Made by a program: the position numbers and the translations under genes
Source: Collinsella sp. AF23-2
GTDB lineage: Bacteria; Actinomycetota; Coriobacteriia; Coriobacteriales; Coriobacteriaceae
Assembly: GCF_003459245.1 (NCBI RefSeq)
Contig: NZ_QRVG01000017.1
Location: 1 to 45,204, forward strand
DNA length: 45,204 bases
Direction: 5' to 3'
The notes under the pieces: model-generated
The model's database searches: none
Seen by the model: the letters and a program-made list of their open reading frames with translations, nothing else
What the model was told of the DNA's origin: nothing
Part shown: in pieces, positions 1 to 12,626 of the stretch
Layout of the letters: every line of letters starts with the position of its first letter
How positions within the stretch are numbered: the stretch's first letter is position 1

Positions 1-119
1 ATCGAAATTTATCGATGGCCTATTTCAGACTGTAATGGGGCGTATATTTGCATCGATGGGGACGACACACATATATAGCGAGCCGCTGCTTGCCGTCCTC
101 ATGGATTGGGGAGGCCTTC

Positions 120-3100
120 ATGAATCGCGCGTGTGCGAGAGCTCGAGAAATGCTAAAGCCTTTTGGCAAGAAAACCAATACCGCCAAGCGTGCCCTGAGG
201 GTTTTGGCCGTCCCGCTGGCGGCGTGTGCGCTCATGTTTGGTGCGACGAGTGCGTCGGCCGATCAAGCGGTTCCTTTTGGCAACCATACCGTGCAGACGG
301 TGAATCCCACCGGCACTACGGTCAATTTGTTCGACTATTGGGTCGTCGATGGCGACAACGATAGCTCGGCAAACATCAATAACGACAACGGCAATAACAA
401 CACTGGCATCAATAAGGGTCATCAGCTCAAGTTCAATGGTGGTGCCGGCACGGGCATTAACAAGTGGACGGGAAAAGTGATATTGGCGGCTTTGGACGTC
501 TTTCGTTTGTGAAGAACACGCTGGTAAATGGCTATCCGTCGATCAATGCCGGCACCTACACCTCCTATAACACGAGTGGTGCGTACACCGACGAGTCGCT
601 GGCCTATCTCTTTAATAGCGACAGCCAGGCAAATGGCAAGCAGAATGGTAAGGCCGTCTACAACAACGTGAAGGGTCTCTTCCAGCTTAAGGGCGGCTAT
701 TACGTTTACGACTCGTATGGTTCTAACGGCAACTATGCCGTATATAACCACACGACCAACTCTTTTGACGTCTACGATAAGGCTGGCGTATATAAGGACA
801 GCGTGTCAGATGCGAATCGGGGTCAGTTCTTCCCCTTTGACTCGGCCGGCAAGGTTTTTAAAGAGAATGACGGTCAGCTCTCTCCTATAGGAATAACGGA
901 CGGAACGAACGATAAGCTCAACCACCACTTTGGCATGTCCATGACCACGGAGTTCGTCCAGCCTACGGGCGGCAAGACCACCGATAACAATGACATGGTC
1001 TTTAAGTTCTCGGGTGACGATGACGTCTGGGTCTATATCGACGGCGTGCTCGTGGGCGATCTGGGTGGTATCCACGAGAAGGCGACGCTTGATATTAACT
1101 TCGCTACTGGTGTGGTGCGCGTTGGACATATTGATGGCGCGAATGGTTCACCAAAGTATTTTCCGGATACTACCATCAAAGCAATGTTCAAAGCCGCCGG
1201 CGCAGATACCACCAACTTCCGCGACAACACCTTCCGCGACAGCACTAAGCACACGCTGAGCTTCTTTTATCTGGAGCGCGGCGCGGGCGCATCGAACATG
1301 TCGCTCAAGTTCAACCTCACCACCCTGCCGTCCTCTGAGCTCGAAAAGGTCGACCAGAACGGCGAGGCAGTTCAGGGTGCCACGTTTGCCCTGTATCGGT
1401 CAGATCCCAACTGGAACGCGCAGGGTGAGGCCATCGCCCGGGGCACGACGGACGCCAATGGCCAGCTGGTGCTTCTGAACTCAGATGGTTCGGTCCTTTC
1501 GTTCGACAACCAGCATTCCGAGGGACATGATTACTTTGTGCTCAAAGAGGTTGGCCTGCCCCCGGGATACCGCTCGAGCCTGACCTCGTCGACCACCGCA
1601 AAGCGAGGCGAGCTGCATCTGCAGTACAAGCCGGCTGCTGCAAGCGGTACGGGTGGCGTGGTGGTTGCGCCGCAAACAACGGTCACAACAGCCGATGACA
1701 ACCAATGGACGGGCAGCCGCATGTGGCTGAACGGTGGCTATCTGGCCGCCAAGGAGACCATCTCCCTCCCTGAAGATACACAGGATAACAAGGGTAAAGC
1801 CATCCGCTCGGGCACGACCTTTGCCGTCGTGCTCAAGCGCACCGATAAAAGCATGGGTGACACGGACGAAAGCGCGTGGACGGCAGTTACGGGCAACCCG
1901 CTTAGCGGATATACCCTGTGCTCCACGCACGGCATCGCCGGCGCTGTCGAAGCTGCCAAATCAGCGGACACCAATGTCTTTGCCGTCAACACCAAGGGTG
2001 ACTACGAGGTGTCGGTCAGCTCTCTGCCTGGCGATATCGAGACATACGCCGCCATGCTGCAAGACAAGAGTCAAGCCGACTATACCGTAGCGGTCTACCA
2101 CACCACGGCATCGTCTCTGGCGGAGGCAACCATCGACAACACCTCTATGGTCCAATATCAAACGATAAACAGGCAGTTTTCTACGGTGATCCACCTCACC
2201 AACGTTCAGAACCGTCTGTTTGTGCAGAAGGTTGACGACCTGGGCAAGCCCGTGAACGGCGCGACGTTTGAGCTGTACCAGGCCAAGGACGTTACCGGCG
2301 ATAGTCCCAGCGCGTATGCCATCAAGTCCGGTGCCACGCCGTATGACACCGTGCAGGCAAACGGCATGACCTATCCGTATGACATTGAGGGCGCTGCATG
2401 CTTCCCACTCGATTCGGCAAATAATGCACCCCTTGTCAAGGGTACGTACTACCTGCGTGAGTCTAAAAGCCCGGATGGCTATGAGATTAACAGCACGATT
2501 ACCAAGGTGATTGTGGATGATTCGGGCGTGTATGTGGATGCCGGCGATGTGGACGACGGTGTGCGTAGTATGAGTGGCCCGGGTTCGCTGATTGCTTCCC
2601 TGGCGCAGTTTGGCTCTCCCGACTCCATCGACAACACGCTTACGCACATTAAGGGCAAATTACAGAGCGCGACCGATGACGCCAGCGGCAATCTGACGTG
2701 GGGTCAAGCGAGCACCGCCGAGGGCGTGACGCCCTCTCTGACAGACAACTTGATGCACATGCGCTACGACAAGACGACGCAGGGAACCAGGTCGGTCTTG
2801 CGCTATGTCGAGGACGGTGGCGCGCGCGACGGTCAGCTGGCGACCATCTTTGCCGACACGGGCATCAACCGCATGGCCCTGTACCAGGAAGATGACCCAG
2901 CATATATAGACGATGCCTCCAAGACCCGTACTGAACTGGGCACGCTTCAGCTCAACCATTTGTTTACCACGGGTACGGCCGTGCAGTATGCCGACCGTCG
3001 CGTGGCGCGCCTGCAGGTGACTAAGACCGTGACGGCAGATGACGGGCTTACTGCACCCACTAAGGATGCGGACGGCAAAGATCTGACGTTTACGTTTAAG

Positions 3101-6100
3101 TTCGCCCTGCCTGAGTCCCAGAAGGGCTATGAGGCGCATGTATTTGATGCGAACGGCAACGCTGTGGGCAAATCTTTTACGCTCAAGAACGGCGGCACCC
3201 ATTCCATCAAGGCTGGCGAGACCATCTGCGTATACGACCTTCAGAAGGACGACAACTATAGCGTGAGCGAGCTCACCACTAAGGGCGAAGAGTCCAGCGG
3301 CAACGTGCTGGCGAGCATCGTTAACACTGTTACCGGCTCTGCTGACGAGTCGGTGCTTCCGGCCGGCTTTAGCCTCGTGAAACGTAAGGTCGGTGGCGAG
3401 GAGCAGTCGGGAACTGGCAACACCATCGAGGGCAAGATTGTCGCGCTTGCGGGCGGACAGATTCCCGCTGAAAACACGCTTGAGTTCACCAACAACTACA
3501 GCGCCAACCGCGTAACACTTGAGGCCAAAAACGGTCTGAGCGCCAAGAAGGTGCTCGAAGGTCGCGATTGGGCCGATGGCGATTCCTTTACCGCGCAGCT
3601 TACAGCCGACGACGGCGTTCCTATGCCCAGCGGTGCCAAGAGCAAGGTGGCGACGGTCGAGCTCACCAACGACCAGCCGGCGACGTTTGGCGATATTACC
3701 TATACCAAGCCAGGCACGTACACCTATACCATCAAGGAGGTTATCCCCGGCTCCGATGCCGGTGCGGACGGCATAAGCTATTCTGCTGCCGTCTATACCG
3801 CGACAGTCGTGGTGGAGGATAACCATGCCGGTGCTCTGGCCGTTGCGAGCGTGAAGGTGGTGCAGGAGTGCGACGACGCGGGTGCCGACACCAAGACGGA
3901 TGTTGCCGGTAAGGTTGCAACCTTCACCAACCACTACGATACACACGAAGCGAAGATCACCATCCATGCTCAAAAGATCCTGACCGACAACGCCGGGAGT
4001 TTCCCGCTTTCCCAGAACGCCTTTAGCTTTACGCTCGAGGGCGTTGGCGGCTATGCGGACGTCAACGCTGTGTTCAGTCCCAATACGGTCGATGCGAGCG
4101 TGACGGCTCCCATGCCCGAGGGTGCCGAGGACAATACCGTAACCGTGGGCAACAACGCTGACGGTACGGTGGCATGGCCGGCGATCTCCTATACCGCCAA
4201 GGCGGATGCGGGACGCGCCTACGTGTACAAGTTCGCTGAGAATCTCGGTAGCATTACGGGCATGACCTACGACGGGTCGGTCTATTATGCCTTGGTGCGC
4301 AACGCCAAGAAGGGTGCCGGCATCCAGACTTCGATCGAGTACTACAAGGTTGCAGAGGACGGCTCGGTAAAGCAGCTGGACAAGGATGCCACACCTTCCT
4401 TTACCAATATATATAGCGTGGAGCCCACGAGCGTGACCCTGCAGGGCCAAAAGACTGTGAGCGGTCGCGACTGGAACCAGGGCGAACGCTATACCTTTAA
4501 CCTCACCGCTGCTGCGGACGATGCCAACGCAACTGGTTTGAGCAAAACCACTGCACAGGCGGTGAAGGATGGGGTTGTTGCCGTTAACGCCAACCAGGCA
4601 GTCGCCAGCACGCCCGAGTCGGGACGCGTGGCCTCGTTCTCCTTTGTTGGCACCGAAGCTGCTCCGACCGTGACGTTCAATCGCGCGGGCACCTTTAGCT
4701 TCAACATCACCGAGAATGCTGCGCAGGATGGCCAGGCGGGCATGTCCATGGACAAGCACGCCGCACGCGCGACCGTCGTGGTGACCGATCTGGACGAGTC
4801 GGGCAACCACACGGGCAAGCTGCGCGTGTCGAGCGTGACCTACGCCAACACCGGCGCCTCCGATGCGGACAAGGCCGTAACCGACAAGGCCGCCTTTACC
4901 AACGCATACCATGCGTCGGGCACCTTTGATGGCGTGACGGTCAGCAAGACCCTTGAGGGTCGCGCTTCTGCCGCGGGCCAGTTTACCTTTGCCGTGACGG
5001 GCCTTTGGTACAACGGCGTTCAGACATCGGTCGACGGCGCCGAGGCTAGCCTATCCAATACGGCTGCGGGGGCCGGCGTGTCCGGTGCCGTGGTGGGCGC
5101 AAGCGGGCAAGAGAAGCTTTTTGCCCGTGAGCTCACGGAACAGGACCTGGGGCGTACGTTTGCCTATCGCATCCAAGAGAACCAGCCTGCGGCTGCCGGC
5201 TACGCCTATGACACCAGCTACACGGGTGATGCCATCGTGCTCGTTAAGGTCCTTGCGCGCAAGAACGACCCTGCCAAGCTCTACACCGTGACGACCGTGC
5301 TCAAGGGTGCGGGTGTGACGGAGCTGCTGGGCGCCGGCGCCGACGCGAGCGCGCTGACGGACGAAAAGATTGTCCAGCTCAAGCAAGATTCGCATACTTA
5401 CGTGCAGCAGTACGATGCAAGTGAGGCCGGCGCCACGACGCCTACTGTCTCGTTTGTGAACCGTTACACGGCAAGTCTCGACTATGGCGCCGCTGGCGGC
5501 CTGTGGATCGAGAAGACGTTGACGTATCCCAAGGACGCGACCATTTTTGGCTCGCCTAAGAGCTCGTTCCGTTATATCGTCAAGCCTGCTGACGAGACAT
5601 CTGCCAGCAAGGTTGGCATTTCCACGAATGGCAAGGTCTTTGAGACCGCAAATGTCGAGGCCGATGCTCTCAAGACCGTAAGTTTGGCACCTGCGGGTGG
5701 GCTGATCTTCAATCAGAATGATGCCGGCAAGACGTTCACCTATACGGTGAGCGAGATTGACGACAAGGCGACGGGCTATACGTACGACAAGACGGTCCAT
5801 ACGGTTAAGGCTGTCGTGGCGGATAACGGCGACGGTACGCTTAGAGTCACGACAGCGGTAAGCAAGCAGGTCGATGGCAAGGACGAGCTCGAGGGCCAGT
5901 GGATCTATCCGTCGGGTGCAACGTCCACCGGTGTCGCGACGGTCAAATTCAAGAACACCTATACGGTCACCGAGGCGGCAACCTACACCCCGTCCGTGAC
6001 GAAGGTGGTTGCCGGTGCCGATGCTCCGGGCAAGTTCACCTTTGCTATGACCGCGGCTGACGATGCTACCAAGACTGCCATCGATGGCAAGCTCATCACC

Positions 6101-9100
6101 GGATCTTCGATGAGCGTGGACAACGGCTATGCTGAGGAGAAGCAAACGACGGCGGCCCTCAAGGACGGGGAGCACGAAAAGATTGACTTTTCGAAGCTCA
6201 CCTTCAACAAGCCGGGCACGTATATGTTTGCTATTAACGAGCTGGCCCCGAATGGCGGCCTCGGCGAGTGGACGTATGACGCGCACACCTATAACCTGAC
6301 CATCACTGTAACCGATGAGGGCGGCAAGCTTGTGGCCCGCGCCGATGGCGCGACCGGCTCGGAAGACTTCATCTTCACCAATAGTTACCAAACTTCAACG
6401 AGCTACGAGCTCCAGGGCGGTCTGGAGATCGTCAAGACGCTCAATGGGCACGACCTGCATGCCGGCATGTTTGGCTTTACGGTAACGGGCGAAGACAACG
6501 CCTCGACCGTTAAGCTCAACAAGCTGCTGCGCGCAGATGAGGGCAAGCTCACCGTGACAAACGATGAGCCGCAGGCCGATGGCACGTCCCATACCGACAT
6601 TTTGGGCGGCCTGACCTTCGCGACGGAAGATGCAGACAAGACGTTCACCTACAAGGTTGTCGAGAATGGCGGCGGCAAGCACGGCTATCAGTACGACTCC
6701 ACCTATTGGAAGGTAGAGATTACGGTTAAGAAGCGCGATAACGGTTCGCTCTATACCGTGACCACGGCCAAGCACTATGACGCCAAGAACGTCGAGCTTT
6801 CCGCTGATGCGAAGTTTAGCTCCGAGAGCGGTACCGCCAAGGCCCAGGTGTCCTTCACCAACAGCTACATCGCGACCGGAACCTTTGAGGGCCTTGCTGC
6901 CGAGAAGGTAATGGACTCCCGCGACAAGATCGAGGCGGGTCAGTATACGTTTGACCTGTATGCCGAGAAGGCCAACGGCTCGCTCGAAAAGATGGATGAG
7001 GGCACGACCCAGGCGGGCGAGAACGGTACCGCAACGGTCGACTTCGGCAAGGTTTACTTTAAGCTCGGCGATGCCACCAGCGGAACTGATGAGCAGACGA
7101 TTGACCTTGCCGACGCCGTCAGCGATGGCGTTGCCACCAAGCGACACAATGCCGACCACACTACCACCTATAGCTTTAACCTAGTGGCAAAGGAGTGCTT
7201 GGCCAACCTGCCCGATGGTGTGCGTCCCGTGGATACGTCCGCGACGTGCCGCGTGCTGCTCGAGGTGACCGACAACAACGACGGCACGCTGACGTCCAAG
7301 GTGACCTATCGCGATGGTACCGAGAACGGCAAGATCGTTTTCCACAACACGCACGATAAGGTCAAGACGATCGGCACGGTCGCGGAGCCTAATGTGGACA
7401 TCGACGGGCAGCTGCTCTCTGTGGGCGACTCCTACGTCTACACCATCAACTGGGCCAATACTGCGGTCGATGCCGACGGTAACCTGGTTCCGGCCAACGT
7501 GACCGTAACCGACGAGCTGCCCACTGGCGTCGTGTTCGAGGCCTTTGAGGGCAAGTATGCCGATAAGGGCGCCGCGAGCGGCCAGTCGCTTTCCTGGAAC
7601 CTGGGCGAACAGCCTGCGGGCGGCTATGGCTTGGTGCGCGTGCGCGTAAAGATTACCGAGGACGCCGTGAAGGACGCCCAGGGTGCGGTCGGCGCCGTCA
7701 ACAATGCTGCCACCATTAAGGTCGGCAACAAGAGTTATACCGGCACCACGACCAACTACGTGCCCAAGAAGTCCGAGAGCGATGCCCAGGATTCGAATGA
7801 GTCGGGCGTGGCGCTGGGCGACGAACTCACCTACACCATCGGCTACAAGAACACCGAGGGCGCGTCTGCCACGGTGACGATCACCGATGCCGTTCCCGCG
7901 GGAACCGAGTTCGTGGAGTTCGCCGGCGACCATAAGGATGTCGGCTCCAAGGACAATGACGGCAACCTCACCTGGACGCTGGCGGACGTTCCCGCCGGCA
8001 AGGAGGGCACGGTTCAGTTTAAGGTCCGCGTGACCGAGGACGCGTTTAAGAACGGTGGCGCTTCGGGCAATATTTCCAACCAGGCGTCGGTGGCGGTCGG
8101 CAACAACCCTGCCGTCAAGACCAACACCACTACCGATGAGGTCACTGACGGGCGCCTGACGTTGAGCAAGACGGTCACGGCCGCCGAAGGCATCACCGCG
8201 CCCAACAAGGCATTTACCTTTAAGGTGCTGCTCTACCAGGCCGATGGCACAACGCCTCTGGTCGGCACCTTTGCGTTCGCCGGTCGCCCCGGCGGCACCA
8301 ATGGCACTTATATAAGCGGACAGATCAAGAGCGGTGACACCATCGCGCTCAAGGCTGGCGGCTCCGTCACGGTTACCTTGCCCACGGGTGCGCACTACGA
8401 GGTGCAGGAGCTCGACTCCAAGGGTGAGCTCATGACGAGCGAGGATGGCTTTGCGGTTGTCGATAAGGCGAACCCCCAGAAAGGTACCGTCGGACAGGCG
8501 ACGCAGGTGGGCTTCACCAACGTCTACAGCGTGGAGTCCACAAAGGTGGAAAACGCCTTCAAGGTCCAAAAGAAGATTTCCGGACGCAACTGGATGACAT
8601 CGGATGCCTTTACCATGACGCTGACTGCCCAGGGCGAGGCACCTATGCCCAAGGGCGTCAAAGACGGCGTGTCGACGATTGAGCTGCACAAGGATGCCCA
8701 GGTCGGCAACTTCGGTACCATCGAGTACACCAAGCCCGGTACCTATACCTATGTGATTACCGAGCAGTCGGGTGACGAGGCGACACTCACGTTCTCGAAG
8801 GCCACCTATCGTGCCACCGTCACGGTGACCGACGGCGGCGCCGGTAAGCTGTCTGCCAAGACCAAGATTGCACAGCTGACCGACGATGCGGGCGACGCTG
8901 CTGAGCGCACGGTCGAGGCGGCGGTCTTTACCAACATCGCCAAGACTGGCAGCCTCACCGTCAAGAAGACGGTCGTCGGCGGCGACAGCCAGCGCGAGTT
9001 CGGCTTTACGGTCGCGCTGACCGACGGGGACGGCGAGCCCGTCTCCGGCACCTTCGGAAAGGGCGAGCACGCCGTGACGTTCGCGGACGGCAAGGTGGCC

Positions 9101-12088
9101 TTCAAGCTTAAGGACGGCGAGGAGAAGACCGTCGCCGGCCTGCCTGTGGGCGCGCGCTACACCGTGGCCGAGGACGCCGCCGAGGGCTACACGACCGCGG
9201 TCAACGGGGCTGACGGCTCCAAGGCCGAGGGCGCCGTGACCGAGGACGGCGCGACCGTCGCGTTCACCAACACGTACGGAACGGCCGCCGAGGGCAGGGA
9301 CGTCTCCACCGCGGGGCTCTTCACCAAGACGCTCAAGGGTCGCGACTGGGCGGAGGGCGACAGCTTCCAGTTCGCGCTCGCGGGCGAGGACGGCGCGCCC
9401 ATGCCCGAGGGATCTGCCGACGGCTCCAAGACCGTCAGCGTGACGGCCGCCGGCACCAAGGCGGGCGATAGGGTCGCCTTCGACTTCGGCCCCATCCGCT
9501 ACACGCTCGATGATATCAAAGATGCCGAGTTCGCCGAGGTCGGCGGCAAGCGCGTGCGCGCCAAGACCTTCACCTACACGGCGCGCGAGGTCAGGCCCGA
9601 TGACGGCTCTGCCATCGCCGGCGTGGCCTACGACGGCCACGTCGCCACGATGACGGTGACCGTGACCGATGACGGCTCCGGCAACCTCGCGGCCACGACG
9701 CCCGCGATCGCGGAGGTGAGCGGCGGCGACTTCGTCAATACCTACACGACCGAGCTCGACTACTCGGCCCGCGCGGGCGTGCGCCTGTCCAAGACGCTCT
9801 GTGGTCGCGCCATGGAGGCGGGGCAGTTCGCCTTCACCGTGACCGCGGACGCCGAGACGGCCGCCAAGCTCGGCCTCAAGACCGACAAGGACGCCTACGC
9901 CGTGGCCGCGGCCGATGACGGCGCGGCCGACCTGGTCGACCTCATCGGCGGGACCGCGGGCAGCGATGTGAAGTTCACCGACGCCGACGCGGGCAAGACC
10001 TACAGCTTCACCGTCACCGAGACCAAGCTCGGCGGCGAGGGCTACGCCAACGACACCGCGCCGCGCACGGTGACCATCGCGCCCGCCTACGACGCCGCGA
10101 CGGGCAGACTCACGGTCACGACCGCGGTTGCCAAGGACGGTGTCGAGGTCGCACGCAGCGAGGTCTCCACGGCAGATGACGCCATGGCGGCGCCCGCGCC
10201 CGTGACGGTCGCGTTCCAGAACTCCTACGAGGCCACCGGAACGCTCGGCGGCGAGGGCAACGTGGCAATTAACGCCACCAAGACGCTGACGGGCCGAGCC
10301 GCGGCGGCGGGCGAGTTCTCGTTCTCCGTCCGCGATGCCCAAGGTAACGTGGTCGCGACCGCGACCAACCAGGCCTCCGGCGACGGCGAGGCCGCGGGAC
10401 TTGCGTTCTCGCCCATTGCCTACACTACCGACGCTCTCGAGCGGATGGTGGCGGACGGCATCGCCACCAGGGCCGCCGACGGCTCCTGGGTCATTCCCTA
10501 TACCGTATCCGAGGACGGCACGGACCGGCTGTCCGCGGGCGTGACGGCGACCGCCTCGAGCTTCGATATCACGGTCAAGGTGACCGATAACGGCAAGGGC
10601 GGGCTGGATGTGGCCGTGGTCTACCCCGAGGGCTCCGACGGCACGCTGTCGTTTGTGAACGGCTACGGCACCAACGAGGCGACGGTCGACCTTGCGGGCA
10701 CCAAGACGCTGGCGCTCGGCCAGGCCGGACTCGGCCTCACGCAGGCCGACATTGCGGGCAAGTACACCTTTAAGATCACGCCGTTGGACGGCGCGCCCGC
10801 GCCGGTCGACGCCTCCGGCAAGACGGTGACCGAGGCGACCAACGACGCCGCCGGCAACGTCGAGCTGGGCCATGTCACGTTCAGGCAGCCGAGCGATCTC
10901 GATGACGTCGAGATTGACGGCGGCGGCCTGCGCACCAAGACGTTCGCCTACCGGGTGAGCGAGTCCGGTTCGGTCGACGGCGTGGTCAACGACGCGACGG
11001 CGACGAGGACCTTCACGGTCAAGGTGGTCGAGGACACCAACGCGGGCACGCTCGTCGCGGAGGTCCTGCCCGCAGAGGGTACGCCCGAGGGCAAGGGCGC
11101 GTTCGAGTTCACCAACACCTACGGCGTGAACCCGACGCCGAGCTCCGTCACCGACCAGATCAAGGTGAACAAGAAGCTCAAGGGCCGTGACCTGGCCGAG
11201 GGCGAGTTTGAGTTCCAGTTGGTCGAGATTGCCGCCGACGGCAGTGAGAGCGTCGCGGCGACGGGCAAGAACGCCGCCGACGGCACGGTCGCGCTCAGCC
11301 CCGTTACCTACACCGCGCCCGGTACGCACGGCTACGAGCTGCGCGAGATCGCCGGCACGGCGGGCGGCGTGACGTACGACAGGGCGGCGTACCGCGTGCG
11401 CACGACGGTTGCCGACGCCGGAAACGGCACGCTCACCGTCAGGCACGAGCTGGCGGATGCCGAGGGCAATCCCACGGGCGGCGACTCGGTGACGTTCACC
11501 AACGGCTACGAGGCCGCGCCCGTCACCCTCAAGCTGGGCGCCGCCAAGGTGCTCAAGGGCGCCGAGCTCAAGGCGGGCCAGTTTAGCTTTGAGCTCAAGG
11601 GCCGGGACGGCAAGGTCATGTCGACCGCCAAGAATGCCGCCGATGGCAGCGTCACGTTCGATGCGCTGACCTTCAAGCAGGCCGGCACCTACACCTTCAC
11701 GGTGGGCGAGGTCGACGACGGCCAGGCGCACGTGACCTACGACAAGGCGGTGCACAAGATCGTCGTCACGGTGAGCGACGAGGTGGCAGACGGCACCAGG
11801 ACGGGCTATCTGTCGGCGAAGGTCTCCTACGAGGGCGACGCCAACCTGCCGCCGGTCTTCACCAACAGCTACACCGAGGAGCCCGGCACCCCCGGCACCC
11901 CCGAGAACCCCGGCACGCCGGGTGGCGGCTCGGGCGGCGGTTCAGATAACGGCTCCGGCAGCGGCTCCAAGGGCGGTATGCCCGACACCGGCGACCGCAG
12001 CCTGCCGGTCGAGGCGCTCGGCGCCATGGCCGGCATCGGCGCTCTGACCGTCGCGGGCGGCGCGGTCCTGTACCGCAGGCGCCGCTAG
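120..12088 (+). CDS. giant sortase-anchored repeat surface protein (fibro-slime, SpaA and Spy0128/FctA-type domains), frame broken near 470
   Basis: Start ATG 120 follows GGGGAGG with good spacing and gives a basic N-terminus and hydrophobic core ending ATSASADQ, a clear export signal. This frame stops at 510-512. The body is open in the -1 frame from 464 onward; joining the two at 470-476 gives about 3,989 residues. Order in the joined protein: fibro-slime-like domain with GDDDVWVYIDG near residue 300; two SpaA/Cna-B-like domains near 408-495 and 700-805 (ATFALY and ATFELY motifs); then some seventeen Ig-like pilin modules of about 150 residues, each ending in F-T-N-x-Y and often opening K-x-L-x-G-R-D-W, the type that forms Lys-Asn isopeptide bonds; two DUF11-like modules around nucleotides 7380-8150. 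The C-terminus has a Pro/Gly/Ser stretch, MPDTG at 3954, a hydrophobic segment and RRRR, a sortase signal. Role as adhesin or pilus shaft is inferred from the family. Confidence 0.85.
470..476 (+). other. G GGA AAA slippery heptamer at the frame junction of the giant surface protein
   Basis: In the signal-peptide frame the codons read ACG GGA AAA GTG and meet TGA at 510-512. A slip of -1 on GGGAAAA gives GGG AAA AGT GAT, which enters the 3,870-codon body frame with no other change. One extra G or A here would do the same permanently. I saw no strong downstream stem-loop or upstream Shine-Dalgarno-like stimulator, so mutation or assembly error remains possible. Confidence 0.6.
3485..11880 (+). 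repeat. tandem Spy0128/FctA-type domain repeats inside the giant surface protein
   Basis: The closing F-[TVKQH]-N-x-[YH] motif recurs near 3487, 3921, 4399, 4891, 5450, 5947, 6373, 6850, 7339, 8511, 9261, 9730, 10211, 10650, 11105, 11491 and 11855, about every 390-490 bp (a variant FTNIAK ends the module near 8924; the two DUF11-like modules sit between 7339 and 8150). Most modules also carry an internal GTYTY-type strand and an Ala-Pro-Met-Pro segment. From about 8940 the third codon positions become almost only G or C. Units are diverged in sequence, so this is domain repetition rather than recent DNA duplication. Confidence 0.8.
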
Positions 12089-12099
12089 CGATATGGACG

Positions 12100-12134
12100 A
12101 GTGGGGCGAATCCATCCGATGGGTTCGCCCCACT
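12100..12134 (+). terminator. hairpin after the giant surface gene, possible terminator
   Basis: An 11-bp perfect stem, AGTGGGGCGAA with TTCGCCCCACT, encloses a smaller CCAT/ATGG stem. It starts 12 bases after the stop codon. No T-tract follows, so it may be a weak terminator or an mRNA-stabilising end. Its right edge touches the -35 box of the SRP RNA promoter. Confidence 0.45.
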
Positions 12135-12162
12135 TGCCGTGGCGGACGGGAGCAGGTAAGAT
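12134..12162 (+). promoter_or_regulatory. promoter of the SRP RNA gene
   Basis: TTGCCG (12134-12139) and TAAGAT (12157-12162) are separated by 17 bases, a sigma-70-like arrangement. Transcription would start near 12169, just before the closing stem of the SRP RNA. Confidence 0.6.
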
Positions 12163-12176
12163 ATACCGAGCGCCTA

Positions 12177-12281
12177 GCGCGTTCGATGGGTTCGGATGAC
12201 GACATGTTCCGAATCTGGTCAGGTCCGGAAGGAAGCAGCCATAAGGAGCCTCTGTCGGGCATCCGAATCCATCGAGTGCGC
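12177..12281 (+). ncRNA. ffs: signal recognition particle RNA, small bacterial (4.5S) type
   Basis: The RNA partner of Ffh in co-translational targeting of membrane and exported proteins. The conserved apical domain is present: GGTCAGGTCCGGAAGG followed by AAGCAGCC at about 12218-12240. The ends pair over 22 bp (GCGCGTTCGATGGG from 12177 with CCATCGAGTGCGC ending 12281, with a few G-U pairs), closing a single long rod of about 105 nt as in short bacterial SRP RNAs lacking an Alu domain. A promoter lies just upstream and a T6 tract at 12287-12292 just downstream. Exact mature ends are not determinable by eye. Confidence 0.93.
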
Positions 12282-12420
12282 AGGCGTTTTTTGGTGCCGC
12301 GGCTACCCGCGAGTGCCGGCAGGGCGCTTGGTGTCTCGCTGGTCCTCGGCTTCGCCTGCGGGATCGCTCGACTACCAAGCGCCCTGCCGGCACTCGCGGG
12401 TAGCCGACCAAAACCGCCTG
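12281..12420. repeat. long near-perfect palindrome after the SRP RNA
   Basis: Arms at 12300-12332 and 12374-12406 are 33 bp and perfectly complementary. They extend outward after a short bulge through 12281-12295 (CAGGCGTTTTTTGGT) and 12407-12420 (ACCAAAACCGCCTG). The 41-base centre contains CGGCTTCGCC. The left edge contains the T6 tract that probably terminates ffs. No coding function is visible. The stretch 12421-12541 beyond it holds nothing recognisable apart from the left edge of the tandem duplication. Confidence 0.85.
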
Positions 12421-12541
12421 AAGGGTCACATTTATCTGAATAATTTAATCCCGTGCCTTTTGCTGCTCGCTGGCGTTGTCTGGGCATTGATGGCTACGTA
12501 GTTTAAGAGGTGGCGGTGCTGTTGTTTGAATTTTTGCAGTT

Positions 12542-12583
12542 AAAGAGGTCCGTTTCCCTAGGTGGGGAAACGGACCTCTTTTT
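12542..12583. terminator. bidirectional terminator hairpin, downstream of the first coiled-coil gene
   Basis: AAAGAGGTCCGTTTCCC pairs with GGGAAACGGACCTCTTT, a 16-17 bp stem with a short loop. T-rich tracts follow on the plus strand and, more weakly, on the minus strand. It lies 44 bases beyond the stop of the minus-strand gene ending at 12627. A near-identical copy sits at 13851-13893. Confidence 0.8.
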
Positions 12584-12626
12584 GTCTCTGGGCTTGTGGA
12601 TTGGCGAAGACAATAACCGCTGGCAG

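Noticed and set aside
2660..4912. A 750-residue open frame on the minus strand
   Set aside because: Antisense shadow of the same giant gene, with no recognisable domain and low-complexity composition.
7181..11755. A 1,524-residue open frame on the minus strand
   Set aside because: It lies wholly antisense to the giant repeat protein; high GC3 of the real gene keeps the opposite frame open. Its translation is Arg/Gly/His-rich with no domain or start site.
464..12088. Independent translation of the giant body from GTG 464
   Set aside because: There is no Shine-Dalgarno sequence before it and it would lack a signal peptide although it ends in a sortase signal; the upstream frame supplies the missing signal peptide.
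12093..12501. Several short open frames over the SRP RNA and palindrome
   Set aside because: They overlap a clear structured RNA and an inverted repeat, lack ribosome binding sites and show no protein-like composition.
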